A DNA stretch of 10,492 nt from an uncultured cyanobacterium (GTDB lineage: Bacteria; Cyanobacteriota; Cyanobacteriia; Phormidesmidales; Phormidesmidaceae): NCBI GenBank assembly GCA_938029995.1, contig CALHGI010000379.1, positions 1 to 10,492 on the forward strand, given 5' to 3'. Shown piece by piece: positions 1 through 5,511 of the stretch. The position numbers and the translations under genes were made by a program. Within the stretch, counting starts at the first letter, position 1, and the number at the start of each line of letters is the position of its first letter. Under the pieces are notes generated by a model. The model did not search any database. It was not told the DNA's origin and was given only the letters and a program-made list of their open reading frames with translations.

Positions 1-479
1 CCTTCCCCCTGGATAACAATAATTTTGTGGCCCTGGTTGTTCAGGGATTGGAGTGTTTCCATGGCACCATGGCGCCCAATGAAATAGGGATTGGTGATGG
101 GGGAAACGGTGGGTTGAGCCGAGGGTGCAGCCGGTTGGGTAGTGCTGGGGTGGTTGATGCGGGGCCATGCTTCCCAGGGCCATGTTTCTTCTGCCACATG
201 GACCATTTTGCGTTTGGCTCGTTTTAGCCAGTACACCAAGCGGGAGCGGTAGTTGCCCTTGGTGATCCGCTCCCCTAATGCCTCGGATAGTAAGCGCCAT
301 AGTTGGGAGGCGACGTCTTTGATATGGCCTTCACTATAGCCAGCGACGGTTGCGATCGCACGGTAGGTTTTACCTCCCCAAACCTGCTTTAAAATACAGC
401 ATTGCAGATCGCTGAGATGCTGCCCTGTTTTCTCATAGAGCAGAGAATCCGTAAATTCGATTGCGGTATCAACACCCAT
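1..479 (-). CDS. STAND-type NTPase with N-terminal HTH domain (NB-ARC/AAA-like), partial at left edge
   Basis: The first 159 codons of a minus-strand gene are visible; the rest lies outside the window. Residues 1-85 match the HTH-like domain common at the N-terminus of cyanobacterial vWA-MoxR-associated and NB-ARC proteins, with the signatures KTGQHLSDLQ, YSEGHIKDV and LWRLLSEALGERI. A Pro/Thr/Ala-rich linker follows (about 105-130). Then comes YFIGRHGAMETL and the beta strand KIIVIQGEG, which is where the P-loop of a STAND/NB-ARC NTPase would start. The Walker A lysine is cut off by the edge. The ATG at 479 is the only start, because an in-frame TGA lies four codons upstream. Such proteins act as nucleotide-dependent switches in signalling or conflict systems, with an effector or sensor at the missing C-terminus, so its specific role cannot be stated. 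It is divergent from uppS. The family is fairly secure; the exact subtype is inferred. Confidence 0.8.
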   Translation of the reverse strand, partial: MGVDTAIEFTDSLLYEKTGQHLSDLQCCILKQVWGGKTYRAIATVAGYSEGHIKDVASQLWRLLSEALGERITKGNYRSRLVYWLKRAKRKMVHVAEETWPWEAWPRINHPSTTQPAAPSAQPTVSPITNPYFIGRHGAMETLQSLNNQGHKIIVIQGE

Positions 480-560
480 CGGCCATGGTCAATGGTTTTC
501 CTCACACTGACAGACTACCGCCACAGTTAGGAAGATTGCGCATCAGATATTCCGACTTTT

Positions 561-579
561 TCAGACCTTTAAAGTCTGA
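561..579. repeat. Inverted repeat TCAGAC-7-GTCTGA
   Basis: Six-base arms at 561-566 and 574-579 flank CTTTAAA. A third copy of TCAGAC occurs at 595-600. It lies about 80 bases upstream of the minus-strand STAND gene start, so it could be an operator or simply chance. Nothing in the sequence decides between them. Confidence 0.35.
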
Positions 580-605
580 CCCCTCCCTACAATCTCAGAC
601 AAAGA

Positions 606-617
606 ACCCTATAGGGT
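606..617. repeat. Perfect 12-base palindrome ACCCTATAGGGT
   Basis: A complete 12-base palindrome sits in the shared upstream region of the STAND gene and uppS, about 130 bases from the STAND start. This is a plausible position for a dimeric regulator site. No known consensus was recognised. Confidence 0.35.
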
Positions 618-882
618 GTAAACAAGCAAGGGGTACACTGGTTTGACCTGTGTTGTAATCAAATGATCTTGATGTCAATCCTCAGCTTAGTCCTTTATCA
701 TTAATCCTTCGCCAGGGTGAGGGACGTCTCAAACTTAGGGACTTAGGGCATCCTTGTTAAAGCGATGGACCCATTCAGGGTCAATATTTTAATTTTTCAG
801 TGAACTGGGTGCTATTGGCTGTGTAACAGCACAGATAGGCCGATTCACGTTTAATGCATATTTGGAGCACGTATCTGTAATT

Positions 883-1659
883 ATGACTACCCAAACTCTG
901 CAAACTCTACCCTCTGATCTTGACCCCCGTGGTCTGCCTAATCATATTGCTGTGATTATGGATGGCAATGGCCGTTGGGCTCAGAGCCGTGGTCTACCCA
1001 GGATTGAAGGCCATCGTCGCGGTGCCAACGTTCTCAAGGATTTGTTGCGCTGTTGCAAGGATTGGGGAGTTGGGGCGTTGACGGCCTACGCCTTTTCTAC
1101 CGAAAACTGGCGACGTCCCCACGAGGAAGTCGATTTCCTAATGGTGTTGTTCGAACGGTTACTGCGGAAGGAACTGTCGGAAATGCATCGAGAAGGGGTG
1201 CGCATTCGGTTTATTGGCGATTTATCGGGCTTGCAACCGTCCCTACGCCGCGAAATGGAACGTTCCATGGCCCAAACTCAGCATAATGATGCGGTGGAGT
1301 TTAATGTGGCCATTAACTATGGCAGCCGCCATGAGATCACCCAGGCCTGTCGTTCTGTGGCGGAGCGGGTAGAGCGGGGTGAGCTGTCCGCTGATTCTAT
1401 TACCGAAGAACTGTTAGAACGTCATCTCTACACGGCGGGTAGTAGCGATCCAGATTTACTTATTCGCACCAGTGGTGAGCAGCGGTTAAGTAATTTTCTG
1501 CTGTGGCAAATGGCTTATGCCGAAATGTACTTTACCGATGTGTTTTGGCCACAGTTTGATCGCCATCAGTTTCACCAGGCACTGCTGGCCTTTCAAAAGC
1601 GTGATCGACGGTTTGGGGCATTGGCTGAGCCGGTGAAGGCGGAGGCGCTTACGGCCTAG
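883..1659 (+). CDS. uppS: Isoprenyl transferase (undecaprenyl/polyprenyl diphosphate synthase, cis type)
   Basis: This enzyme condenses isopentenyl diphosphate units in cis onto farnesyl diphosphate, giving the C55-type lipid carrier used for peptidoglycan and other cell-envelope sugars; it works at the membrane surface. The 258-residue product is the usual length. It shows the family block [13 protein letters not shown], with the catalytic Asp at residue 27, then [29 protein letters not shown] and the C-terminal signature [15 protein letters not shown] followed by AYAEMYF. I chose ATG 883 because MTTQTLQ is the typical cyanobacterial beginning. An in-frame TTG at 862 would add seven residues. 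A GGAG at 864-867 is 15 bases from the ATG, too far for a normal Shine-Dalgarno. From memory, many cyanobacteria place uppS next to a diadenylate cyclase gene (cdaA) and lysA; here an accessory STAND gene lies upstream. A hairpin follows the stop. Confidence 0.97.
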   Translation: MTTQTLQTLPSDLDPRGLPNHIAVIMDGNGRWAQSRGLPRIEGHRRGANVLKDLLRCCKDWGVGALTAYAFSTENWRRPHEEVDFLMVLFERLLRKELSEMHREGVRIRFIGDLSGLQPSLRREMERSMAQTQHNDAVEFNVAINYGSRHEITQACRSVAERVERGELSADSITEELLERHLYTAGSSDPDLLIRTSGEQRLSNFLLWQMAYAEMYFTDVFWPQFDRHQFHQALLAFQKRDRRFGALAEPVKAEALTA

Positions 1660-1682
1660 GGATGTCTTAGGGATGTGGGTTT

Positions 1683-1712
1683 GTGGGGGTTGAGCTGTGA
1701 CTGAACCCCCAC
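1683..1712. terminator. Hairpin between convergent uppS and oxidoreductase genes
   Basis: Perfect nine-base arms GTGGGGGTT (1683-1691) and AACCCCCAC (1704-1712) enclose a 12-base loop. It lies 23 bases past the uppS stop and 25 bases past the stop of the opposing gene. The stem is GC-rich, but no T-run follows on either strand, so termination is inferred from position rather than from a full intrinsic-terminator pattern. Confidence 0.55.
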
Positions 1713-1737
1713 TGTTCCACTGTCAGACCTCTTTGGA

Positions 1738-2589
1738 CTATTTATTGACGGCTGCAAAGACGGCTGAATAGTCTTGATTTGCTAAACCTTGTTCAATGGC
1801 CTGTTGGACCATTTGGGCGACGGTTTGGGCAACATCGGCGTTGAAGCTATCGGCGGATTGCACAAATAGGTTCATGTCTTTCAGCAGGTGCTTGGTGGGG
1901 AAATTGGGATTGGCGAAGTTGCGATCGCACATTCGTCCCAACTTCTTGTCAAAGGTCGGAGCGTAAAGGGCACTTTGGCGGACGATATCCATAAAGGCTT
2001 CAACGTCGATGGCTTCCTGCTGCACCAGGCTTAAACTCATGGCAAAGGCCGTGGTGAGGGTGCCAATGAGCTGATTCATGGCTAGTTTGACACCGCTACC
2101 GGCCCCCACTGGACCCATCAATTTAGGTTCCGGCCCAAAGCAAGCCAAAATCGGGCGCCACTGTTGAAATTGCTCCGGTGTGGCACCGGCCATGACAATT
2201 AATGTTCCAGCTTTGGCTTCAGGAATGCTGCCTAGGACGGGGGCTTCTAGATATTCACCACCGGCTGTTTGTACGGCTTGGGCAATGGCTTTACTTTCTT
2301 GGGGGGCAATGGTCCCCATCTGAAGAATAGTTTTTCCCCCTAACTTGGTTTGGGCGTCTGGGCTGAGGAGGGTCGCTTGGATTGCTTCAGCATCGGTCAG
2401 CATCAGGATAATGAGGTTTGAGGCTGCGATCGCGGCTCCCGGTGTCTCCATTGGCTGGATGCCCTCCGACACCAGCGCTGTTACCTTGTTGGAGCTACGG
2501 TTCCAGCCGTAGACCTGATGCCCAGCTAGCTGTAGCTGCTGGGCCATGGGTGCGCCCATGAGACCTGTGCCTAGAAAACCAATGTCCAC
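1738..2589 (-). CDS. NAD(P)-dependent beta-hydroxyacid dehydrogenase family oxidoreductase (3-hydroxyisobutyrate dehydrogenase / glyoxylate-succinic semialdehyde reductase type)
   Basis: From the GTG start the product is 283 residues, the normal family length. The N-terminal Rossmann fold opens with DIGFLGTGLMGAPMA (dinucleotide motif G7-T-G9-L-M11-G12). The second strand ends in GWNRS; Arg31 after Asn30 usually signals NADP(H) preference. The substrate-binding loop EAPVLGSIPEAKAGTL is at about 115-130. The catalytic lysine motif GAGSGVKLAMNQ is at about 162-173 (Lys168, Asn172), at the start of the all-helical C-terminal domain. Cyanobacterial relatives are thought to reduce small aldehydes such as succinic semialdehyde or glyoxylate; the true substrate cannot be read here. 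The start at 2589 has AGGGGA seven bases ahead and places the protein exactly at the family's usual M-x-I-G-F-L-G beginning. An in-frame ATG at 2622 would add 11 residues. It stands alone, convergent with uppS. Confidence 0.93.
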   Translation of the reverse strand: MDIGFLGTGLMGAPMAQQLQLAGHQVYGWNRSSNKVTALVSEGIQPMETPGAAIAASNLIILMLTDAEAIQATLLSPDAQTKLGGKTILQMGTIAPQESKAIAQAVQTAGGEYLEAPVLGSIPEAKAGTLIVMAGATPEQFQQWRPILACFGPEPKLMGPVGAGSGVKLAMNQLIGTLTTAFAMSLSLVQQEAIDVEAFMDIVRQSALYAPTFDKKLGRMCDRNFANPNFPTKHLLKDMNLFVQSADSFNADVAQTVAQMVQQAIEQGLANQDYSAVFAAVNK

Positions 2590-2596
2590 GTGTATT

Positions 2597-2602
2597 TCCC
2601 CT
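2597..2602 (-). promoter_or_regulatory. Shine-Dalgarno site AGGGGA deciding a GTG start
   Basis: AGGGGA read on the minus strand is followed by seven bases and then GTG at 2589-2587. This favours the GTG over the upstream ATG at 2622 as the oxidoreductase start. The upstream ATG has no comparable site. Confidence 0.6.
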
Positions 2603-2825
2603 GGGTCAAGATGTTTTGTCACGGTGTTCAGGCTGCAGCTGTCCTGGGGTAACCCAAGTAAGCTGTAAAACTAATCAGAAAGACCGTCTTTGCCGATGAA
2701 ACTGTGGCCAGTGGCGTCCGTTTGTGCAAACATTCAGCCATGGGCAAAATCTTTGTCGACATCAGCTGCAGTGACATCACCGTATGTCTAAATTTTATAT
2801 GTCTAACTTCTCTCGTTTTCGTCGT

Positions 2826-3263
2826 ATGAACCGTCAATTTTTATCCCTGGCTACTGCAGTCTGTCTGGTGTTGACCAGCTGTACGCCTCGGGAAGATTGT
2901 GCTTTGCTCAATGGGGCACTGGCCGACGGCAATTCACTCATCCAGGAAATCTATGAAGGGAACCGTGGTGGTCCAGGCTATAACCAGGGCATTGAACGGC
3001 AAGTGGGGCGCGTGTATTTTGATATATCCCAGGTGATTGATGGTCTGCTGCTCTCAGATCGGCGGTTACAAACTATCCAAATTAGTCTGGTGGAGGCCTA
3101 TCAGCAGGCCTCGGACTATCGATATGAGGCAGCAGATGTGATTGCGAATAATCCCCAGCCCACCGCTCAGATCGAGGCTGATATTCGTCAGCTGCAACTC
3201 GATCCGGAAGCGAATATCGGCACGATTACAGCAACGTTGCGGAAGCGGTGCCCACTGCGCTAA
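2826..3263 (+). CDS. Small lipoprotein of unknown function
   Basis: The 145-residue product begins MNRQFLSLATAVCLVLTSC, a textbook lipoprotein signal peptide with lipobox L-T-S-C and the lipidated Cys at residue 19. The mature part is soluble and mostly helical in appearance, with NQGIERQVGRVYFDI and LVEAYQQASDYRYEAADVI. It holds two further Cys, one six residues after the lipidated Cys and one near the C-terminus (RKRCPLR), which could form a disulfide. I did not recognise a family; it may be a lineage-specific lipoprotein. ATG 2826 gives a signal peptide of normal length. In-frame ATGs at 2784 and 2799 would lengthen the n-region with Arg-rich sequence and cannot be excluded, since none of the three has a Shine-Dalgarno site. 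It diverges from the oxidoreductase and is convergent with the DUF3386 gene. Confidence 0.75.
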   Translation: MNRQFLSLATAVCLVLTSCTPREDCALLNGALADGNSLIQEIYEGNRGGPGYNQGIERQVGRVYFDISQVIDGLLLSDRRLQTIQISLVEAYQQASDYRYEAADVIANNPQPTAQIEADIRQLQLDPEANIGTITATLRKRCPLR

Positions 3264-3283
3264 GTCGGTGCTGGGGACTATGG

Positions 3284-3317
3284 AATGCTAGGCTAACCCG
3301 CAGCCGCGTCTAGCATT
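3284..3317. terminator. Hairpin between convergent lipoprotein and DUF3386 genes
   Basis: Perfect eight-base arms AATGCTAG (3284-3291) and CTAGCATT (3310-3317) enclose an 18-base loop. The left arm starts 21 bases past the lipoprotein stop, and the right arm lies inside the last codons of the opposing gene. There is no T-run on either side, so termination is inferred from position only. Confidence 0.4.
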
Positions 3318-3946
3318 TGGATATTGGTGAATAGAAATTCCATGTCGCCCTCATCGGCGGATGCGATCGCACGCCGAGTCAGCACTTGGTAGTCACCCAC
3401 CTTGCCATACTCATCAGTAAACTGACTGTGCCCTTTCTTCTGTTCCCCTGTTTTCGGATCGTGGTAAACCGAATCGTAGGTGTGAGATAGGTAGCCTGCT
3501 CCTGTGTCGTGGGTACTAAAGGTATTGATGGTGACGACGACACCATGGATATGGCGATGCACCAGCACGACCTCATCATTGAGCACCTTATACTTATCGC
3601 CGGTGGATTTCCCCTCCACTAAAATTTCCACCGCCCCTCGATCATCGGTTTCCCCGAGGGCAAAAACATTTTTACCATGGGTATCTTCAAATTCACGACG
3701 CACACGGTGAATAGCGACTTCCCACAGCTGCCCCTTGATGAGCTTCAGCGCAGCTTCATCCTCAATCTCAAACACCTCTGCTGAAAGATCGGGATTGACC
3801 TTGGCTTTACCCACATGGGTTTTATCACCCTGCTTAAATTCCACATCCGTAGTGTAGCCAGGGAAATTACCATCCCAGGTATAGCGATTCTCGTAGGCGG
3901 CACGCATTATATCGCGAGCAGAAAGCTGTACGGCACTCATGGGCAT
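3293..3946 (-). CDS. DUF3386-type protein of unknown function
   Basis: The 217-residue product matches what I know of the DUF3386 family of cyanobacteria and plants: ARDIMRAAYENRYTW followed by DGNFPGYTTDV near the N-terminus, and the block GYLSHTYDSVYHDPKTGEQ in the C-terminal half. It has no signal peptide, membrane segment or cysteine, so a soluble cytoplasmic protein is likely. The alternating pattern (VVLVHRHIHGVVVTINTF) suggests a beta-rich fold. No catalytic motif is evident and no function is claimed. The start is ATG 3946; a second ATG two codons later (3940) is equally possible, as neither has a Shine-Dalgarno site. It lies 98 bases downstream of msrA on the same strand, so co-transcription is possible but unproven. 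A HIP1 site falls inside the gene. Confidence 0.85.
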   Translation of the reverse strand: MPMSAVQLSARDIMRAAYENRYTWDGNFPGYTTDVEFKQGDKTHVGKAKVNPDLSAEVFEIEDEAALKLIKGQLWEVAIHRVRREFEDTHGKNVFALGETDDRGAVEILVEGKSTGDKYKVLNDEVVLVHRHIHGVVVTINTFSTHDTGAGYLSHTYDSVYHDPKTGEQKKGHSQFTDEYGKVGDYQVLTRRAIASADEGDMEFLFTNIQMLDAAAG

Positions 3947-3985
3947 TTATTTGATTTACATCTTCCCTTTACTTTAGTCAGTTTT

Positions 3986-4015
3986 TCATCCCTTGGTCAG
4001 AGAGATATGGGATGA
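3986..4015. repeat. Inverted repeat in the msrA-DUF3386 gap
   Basis: Seven-base arms TCATCCC (3986-3992) and GGGATGA (4009-4015) are separated by 16 bases. In the direction of msrA transcription no T-run follows, so it could be a weak terminator, an mRNA processing stem or chance. Confidence 0.3.
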
Positions 4016-4044
4016 GCGTCTAGAAGAAGGTGTGACCAGACCCA

Positions 4045-4740
4045 TTACTCAGTTGGAGGACCCCACAGGTCTGCCAACCGCTGATCGCGTCCACAGCCAA
4101 ACCGATAGACCCGATAACGCGCTGGATGGGTTTGATAATAATTTTGGTGATAGTCCTCCGCTGGGTAAAACGCGGCGGCTGGCAGAATATCCGTTGCAAT
4201 GGGCTGAGTAAACAGGTCAGCCACTGACTGTTTAGAGTCGTCAGCGAGCTGGCGCTGGGCGTCATCATGATAAAAAACAATGGAGCGATACTGACTACCC
4301 TGGTCACAAAATTGACCTCGTCCGTCCAAGGGGTCTACATTGTGCCAGAACGTATCCAATAGGGTTTTGTAGCTGACCAACTCGGTGTCATACTCTATCT
4401 GCACTACCTCTGCATGGCCTGTCGTTCCTGAAGAGACCTGGCGGTAGCTAGGAAACTCTACTGTGCCCCCCATATAGCCCGATGTGGTGGATAGAACCCC
4501 TGGTAACTCATCAAAGGGATGCTCCATACACCAAAAACACCCCCCAGCAAACGTGGCTTGAGCCTGGGCCGCCATGGCGGTGGTGGGAGCCATCAAGCAG
4601 AAGCCTAGGGCCATCAGCACGCTAATGATGATTTGCTTTCTGGGCCGCCCTAGGTCGATAAATGTGAAAAAGTTTTGCTTTCTGGGCCACCCTAGGCCGA
4701 TAAATTTAAAGAAACTGCCGGTAGAAGTTGCCAAATTCAC
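4045..4740 (-). CDS. msrA: Peptide-methionine (S)-S-oxide reductase with export signal
   Basis: This enzyme reduces methionine-S-sulfoxide in proteins using thioredoxin or a similar donor. The catalytic motif GGCFWCMEHPF is at residues 66-76 (nucleophile Cys68). It is followed by LPGVLSTTSGYMGG, TGHAEVVQIEYD, FWHNVDPLDGRGQFCDQGSQYRS and a C-terminal YRFGCGRD whose Cys is a candidate resolving residue. Ahead of the core is a signal peptide: RPRKQ, then a hydrophobic stretch IIISVLMALGFCLMAP ending TAMA, a good cleavage site at about residue 57. The enzyme is therefore probably periplasmic or in the thylakoid lumen. The n-region before it is odd: residues 12-39 are two copies of a 14-residue unit (FIGLGWPRKQ / FIDLGRPRKQ). 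The start is GTG 4740 with AGGGA about ten bases upstream. The gene begins 13 bases after the stop of a small membrane protein gene, suggesting an operon. Confidence 0.92.
   Translation of the reverse strand: MNLATSTGSFFKFIGLGWPRKQNFFTFIDLGRPRKQIIISVLMALGFCLMAPTTAMAAQAQATFAGGCFWCMEHPFDELPGVLSTTSGYMGGTVEFPSYRQVSSGTTGHAEVVQIEYDTELVSYKTLLDTFWHNVDPLDGRGQFCDQGSQYRSIVFYHDDAQRQLADDSKQSVADLFTQPIATDILPAAAFYPAEDYHQNYYQTHPARYRVYRFGCGRDQRLADLWGPPTE
4632..4715. repeat. In-frame tandem duplication (2 x 42 bases) in the msrA leader
   Basis: Units 4632-4673 and 4674-4715 agree at 35 of 42 positions, with the first 28 bases nearly identical. Each contains TTTGCTTTCTGGGCC and a CCTAGG hexamer. The period is exactly 14 codons, so the frame is kept and MsrA gains an extra basic block ahead of its signal peptide. 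Confidence 0.85.
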
Positions 4741-4753
4741 TGGTTAGAAATCC

Positions 4754-4855
4754 CTATATCCAAGGCAATACAAAGGCTCCTAGGCCAAAGGACAAAGCCG
4801 CTAGCAGCCAATAGTCTATGTATCGCTTGATTATAGGGCTTATTCGATGGCCCAT
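4754..4855 (-). CDS. Small single-helix membrane protein (33 residues), upstream of msrA
   Basis: A 34-codon frame begins MGHRISPIIKRYIDY and continues with the hydrophobic stretch WLLAALSFGLGAFVLPWI to the stop. It has a short basic N-terminus and one transmembrane helix, so a cytoplasm-in N-terminus is predicted. AGAGGAGA lies eight bases before the ATG, one of the best ribosome sites in the window. A possible promoter is about 40 bases upstream, and msrA starts 13 bases after the stop. It does not match the small photosystem or cytochrome subunits I can recall (PetL, PetN, PsbX, PsbY, CydX). The function is unknown; the pairing suggests a role with exported MsrA or membrane oxidative stress. 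Evidence is the ribosome site, composition and spacing, not homology. Confidence 0.6.
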   Translation of the reverse strand: MGHRISPIIKRYIDYWLLAALSFGLGAFVLPWI

Positions 4856-4862
4856 AGTTAGA

Positions 4863-4870
4863 TCTCCTCT
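4863..4870 (-). promoter_or_regulatory. Strong Shine-Dalgarno site for the small membrane protein
   Basis: AGAGGAGA on the minus strand precedes ATG 4855 by about eight bases. Most genes in this window have weak or no such site, which makes this one stand out and supports the short frame as a real gene. Confidence 0.6.
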
Positions 4871-4891
4871 CTCCGTGGCTAGCCGACCTCG

Positions 4892-4919
4892 ATTGTCGCA
4901 GGTTGTAGAAACCTTGCAA
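4892..4919 (-). promoter_or_regulatory. Possible promoter of the small membrane protein-msrA operon
   Basis: On the minus strand TTGCAA (4919-4914) and GACAAT (4897-4892) are 16 bases apart, each matching four of six consensus positions. Transcription would start near 4885, giving a leader of about 30 bases. The match is moderate, and the support is mainly its position. Confidence 0.35.
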
Positions 4920-4962
4920 ACACAGTTTCAGGGTTCACCAATTTTTCATAACATTCAGCCCC

Positions 4963-5511
4963 CTATGGGGTTTGTCCGGTTAATGGTGGTGAGTGTGTGA
5001 TGATAGTGCCCGATGTCATTAGATTAGCTAATTGGGTGACGGAGATTTGACTGAGTTTAGACTGGGGATGGTGCTGATTAAAGTCGAGAATCTGAGACGT
5101 AATGGCTAATCGTTCTACTCCTTTTTTACCCAATTTTTGGGGTAATAGTGGCTTGATACCCAGGCCAGAGGTGGAAATCATCTGGTGAGAGCTTAACTGC
5201 TCGGTACTGTTAGAGGCCGCCTTAGTCTGCCAAGATACGGATAACTGGTGACGCACCAATGAGACCGTCATCCCCGCCATCATCGCCAGGGGTAATAGGA
5301 CAGCGATACCTCGGGTTTGCCACCGCTGGTAGGTGATAACGCGTTGACTGACATGGATAAATCTTTGGGCCAGGGTGGATAGGTCCTCTCCATGGGCCTG
5401 TAAAAACCGCTCGATGTCTTTAATGTATTGTTGACCTAAGAGGTATTCCGGACATTTGAGTTCTCCCCGTTGGCGCCATATCCAGGCTCGATCTTCAAGA
5501 TCCCATATTTA
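4963..5511 (-). pseudogene. Severed C-terminal part of the caspase-nSTAND gene
   Basis: Directly after the TGA that ends the caspase-nSTAND frame comes a second stop (TAA). The same frame then stays open for 181 codons to TAG at 4963. It begins DLEDRAWIWRQRGE and goes on LKCPEYLLGQQYIKDIERFL, then DLSTLAQRFIHVSQ. This is the sequence that normally continues after the LRQWL element of nSTAND1 proteins. A transmembrane helix follows (about 5310-5254, GIAVLLPLAMMAGMTVSLV). The last 86 or so residues are Ser/Gln/Leu-rich and not recognised. No ATG, GTG or TTG with a ribosome site occurs near its beginning; the first in-frame ATG is at 5283, at the helix. It therefore looks like the lost tail of the upstream gene, not a separate one. 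Readthrough across two stops is possible in principle but unlikely. Confidence 0.7.

Larger units (their letters stand above)
480..882. other. Divergent intergenic region between the STAND gene and uppS
   Basis: No convincing gene was found here. An apparent 61-codon plus-strand frame at 461-646 has no ribosome binding site and a low-complexity, non-family-like product. The stretch must hold the promoters of both flanking genes, but no clear -35/-10 pair stands out. It contains an imperfect dyad at 561-579, a perfect 12-base palindrome at 606-617, and a small 5-base-pair hairpin (GCTGT/ACAGC) at 818-830. Confidence 0.5.

Noticed and set aside
2637..2829. Plus-strand frame containing GKIFVDISCSDITVCL, reminiscent of an IS110 transposase start
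   Set aside because: The similarity is a few residues only, the catalytic pattern is incomplete and nothing transposase-like follows.
2628..2837. 69-codon minus-strand frame between the oxidoreductase and the lipoprotein
   Set aside because: It overlaps the lipoprotein start, has no ribosome site and no family resemblance.
4818..5000. 60-codon frames on both strands around 4737-5000
   Set aside because: They overlap the small membrane protein, its promoter and the caspase tail in other frames, with no ribosome sites.
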